DNA of 64,000 nt, from positions 124,001 through 188,000 of the forward strand of contig NZ_RJAC01000020.1 in NCBI RefSeq assembly GCF_003999975.1, given 5' to 3'. The notes beneath the pieces were generated by a model. That model ran no database searches. It worked only from the letters and a program-made list of their open reading frames with translations, and was not told the DNA's origin. This DNA is from Actinoplanes solisilvae. Its GTDB lineage: Bacteria; Actinomycetota; Actinomycetes; Mycobacteriales; Micromonosporaceae. This document shows, in pieces, positions 63,957-64,000 of the stretch (position 1 is its first letter; each line of letters begins with the position of its first letter). Both the position numbers and the translations under genes were made by a program.

Positions 63957-64000
63957 CCGCCCGCGAGGAACACCTCGTCGAACTGGTCGACGCCGAAGGC
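63953..64000 (+). CDS. idi: Isopentenyl-diphosphate delta-isomerase, start (runs off window)
   Basis: Only 16 codons are visible: VTAREEHLVELVDAEG, which matches the N-terminus of type I IDI (Nudix fold). GTG at 63953 overlaps the crtI stop. Position after crtE-crtI fits supply of isoprenoid precursors. Too short for certainty. Confidence 0.55.
   Translation, partial: MTAREEHLVELVDAEG

Overview
The window is chromosomal DNA from a high-GC actinomycete, most likely of the family Micromonosporaceae (Actinoplanes/Micromonospora type). The evidence is strong third-position GC bias, many GTG starts, ATGA/GTGA gene overlaps, the dnaK-grpE-dnaJ-hspR operon with HspR-type operators, a DUF3073 gene and vdh leading to bldC, and PurS-dependent purine genes. 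The family call is inference. I see no tRNA, rRNA, CRISPR array, insertion sequence or prophage.

Layout: 1-471 is the edge of a dynamin-like GTPase gene. 722-5080 is the heat-shock operon dnaK-grpE-dnaJ-hspR. 5087-8666 holds a hypothetical gene, a KhtT/KhtU-like K+/H+ antiporter pair and an MFS exporter. clpB (8834-11422) has its own HspR-type operator. 12022-14330 encodes two paralogous proline-rich membrane proteins, followed by a 1.36-kb gene-poor stretch with a compact repeat element. 15689-17886 has an ArsR regulator, a class II aldolase and a DedA protein. 18080-21939 is the Hen1-Pnkp RNA-repair operon. 22006-31000 holds a sortase-type surface protein, fba, a LOG-family protein divergent from an ADP-ribosylglycohydrolase, a DUF3151 gene, a ParA-like ATPase and a degenerate diacylglycerol-kinase-like gene coupled to purA. 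30761-46576 carries purA, purD, purB, purS-Q-L, purF and purM, interleaved with an SCP2 protein, a regulator-plus-exporter pair, a sterol-carrier-like protein and a membrane protein with a Q/Y/G-rich tail.

The most interesting locus is 46601-48190. It encodes a radical SAM/SPASM maturase and an overlapping 80-residue precursor whose C-terminus is four aromatic-X-X motifs (WNH, FEN, FYN, WNN). This is a cyclophane RiPP (triceptide, AmcB/AmcA-like) system placed between purM and the DUF3073-vdh-hypothetical-bldC block that, from memory, normally follows purM directly in actinobacteria. It is preceded by a leader able to form two competing hairpins and has no adjacent exporter or protease.

51392-58950 is accessory-like: an F420-type oxidoreductase, a methyltransferase translationally coupled to a Tpt1/KptA RNA 2'-phosphotransferase, a tiny protein of four DxDxDG repeats, a thioesterase, an ECF42-type sigma factor with its YCII/DGPF partner, and a MarR-oxidoreductase pair with three matching 16-bp operators. 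59038-64000 is a light-protection cluster: photolyase and crtB on the minus strand, divergent from crtE-crtI-idi.
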